A DNA stretch of 64,000 nt from Photobacterium damselae (GTDB lineage Bacteria > Pseudomonadota > Gammaproteobacteria > Enterobacterales > Vibrionaceae), in the NCBI RefSeq assembly GCF_003026815.1, contig NZ_PYOG01000001.1:124001-188000 (forward strand), in the 5' to 3' direction. Both the position numbers and the translations under genes were made by a program. The notes beneath the pieces were generated by a model. The model had not been told where the DNA came from. It searched no databases and saw only the letters and a list, made by a program, of their open reading frames with translations. This document shows, piece after piece, positions 63,992 through 64,000 of this stretch. The first letter of the stretch is position 1. Every line of letters starts with the position of its first letter.

Positions 63992-64000
63992 GTGAAGAAA
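63992..64000 (+). CDS. Possible start of integron integrase intI (cut by window edge)
   Basis: GTG-AAG-AAA in frame to the last base, with GGGG nine bases upstream. Position and strand are those expected for intI: divergent from the cassettes, beyond attI, and downstream of a LexA box. Only three codons are visible, so the product is inferred from context. Confidence 0.4.

Overview
The window is a chromosomal segment of a gammaproteobacterium of the Vibrionaceae, most likely a Photobacterium. The composition is AT-rich, the proteins closely resemble Escherichia coli and Vibrio families, and gene order is shared with E. coli around trp (yciN-topA, sohB, yciK, rluB, yciO, rnm, trpL) and around ebg (ygjH-ebgR-ebgA-ebgC-ygjI). 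The genus is an inference from memory of such genomes; no search was run.

Bases 1-54,700 are ordinary, well-packed chromosome. The left edge holds the end of class Ia ribonucleotide reductase (nrdB, cut by the window edge) and its ferredoxin yfaE. Then come an arginine decarboxylase (adiA) with a PotE/CadB-type antiporter, a META-domain lipoprotein, a CinA-like protein and a TyrR-boxed tyrP. A PAS-GGDEF-EAL protein, a methyltransferase, cysB, an unnamed membrane protein, miaE, topA, yciN, sohB, yciK, rluB, yciO and rnm follow. The trp operon (24.8-32.8 kb) has a trp operator overlapping its promoter, a leader peptide with three Trp codons and an attenuator. Its first structural gene is a DAHP synthase, followed by trpE-G-D-C(F)-B-A. 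Downstream are yciB, yciA, yciI, a type II secretion pilotin (aspS-like), RNA-modification enzymes, an NSS transporter, clsA, a periplasmic protein/GGDEF pair, an iron-type alcohol dehydrogenase and a chemoreceptor. The ebg beta-galactosidase locus follows, with palindromic EbgR-type operators and two tandem YgjI-like transporters.

Bases 54,700-64,000 are accessory DNA: a chromosomal integron cassette array running on the minus strand. I can place three long VCR-like attC sites and one short attC. Cassette edges are supported by complementarity between each cassette's first bases and the bases flanking its own attC R'' box. From the attI-proximal end the cassettes encode: a 290-aa P63C-like protein; a 237-aa protein with a G9 tract in its gene; a cassette overrun by an IS91-like element with its own tyrosine recombinase; an HNH/zinc-ribbon/two-helix membrane protein; and a 392-aa protein with a glycine-rich C-terminal hydrophobic segment. 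An IS1182-type element sits in the 5' edge of the last one. A LexA box and a GTG start at the extreme right edge fit an SOS-regulated intI that begins on the last bases and continues outside the window. A TacA-like antitoxin with a truncated TacT-like toxin lies at the far (left) end.

The most promising undescribed material is the set of cassette proteins, above all the HNH-membrane protein and the 392-aa protein, whose layouts resemble phage-defence effectors. That role is inference. The tyrP leader RNA also shows alternative pairings that could occlude its ribosome-binding site.
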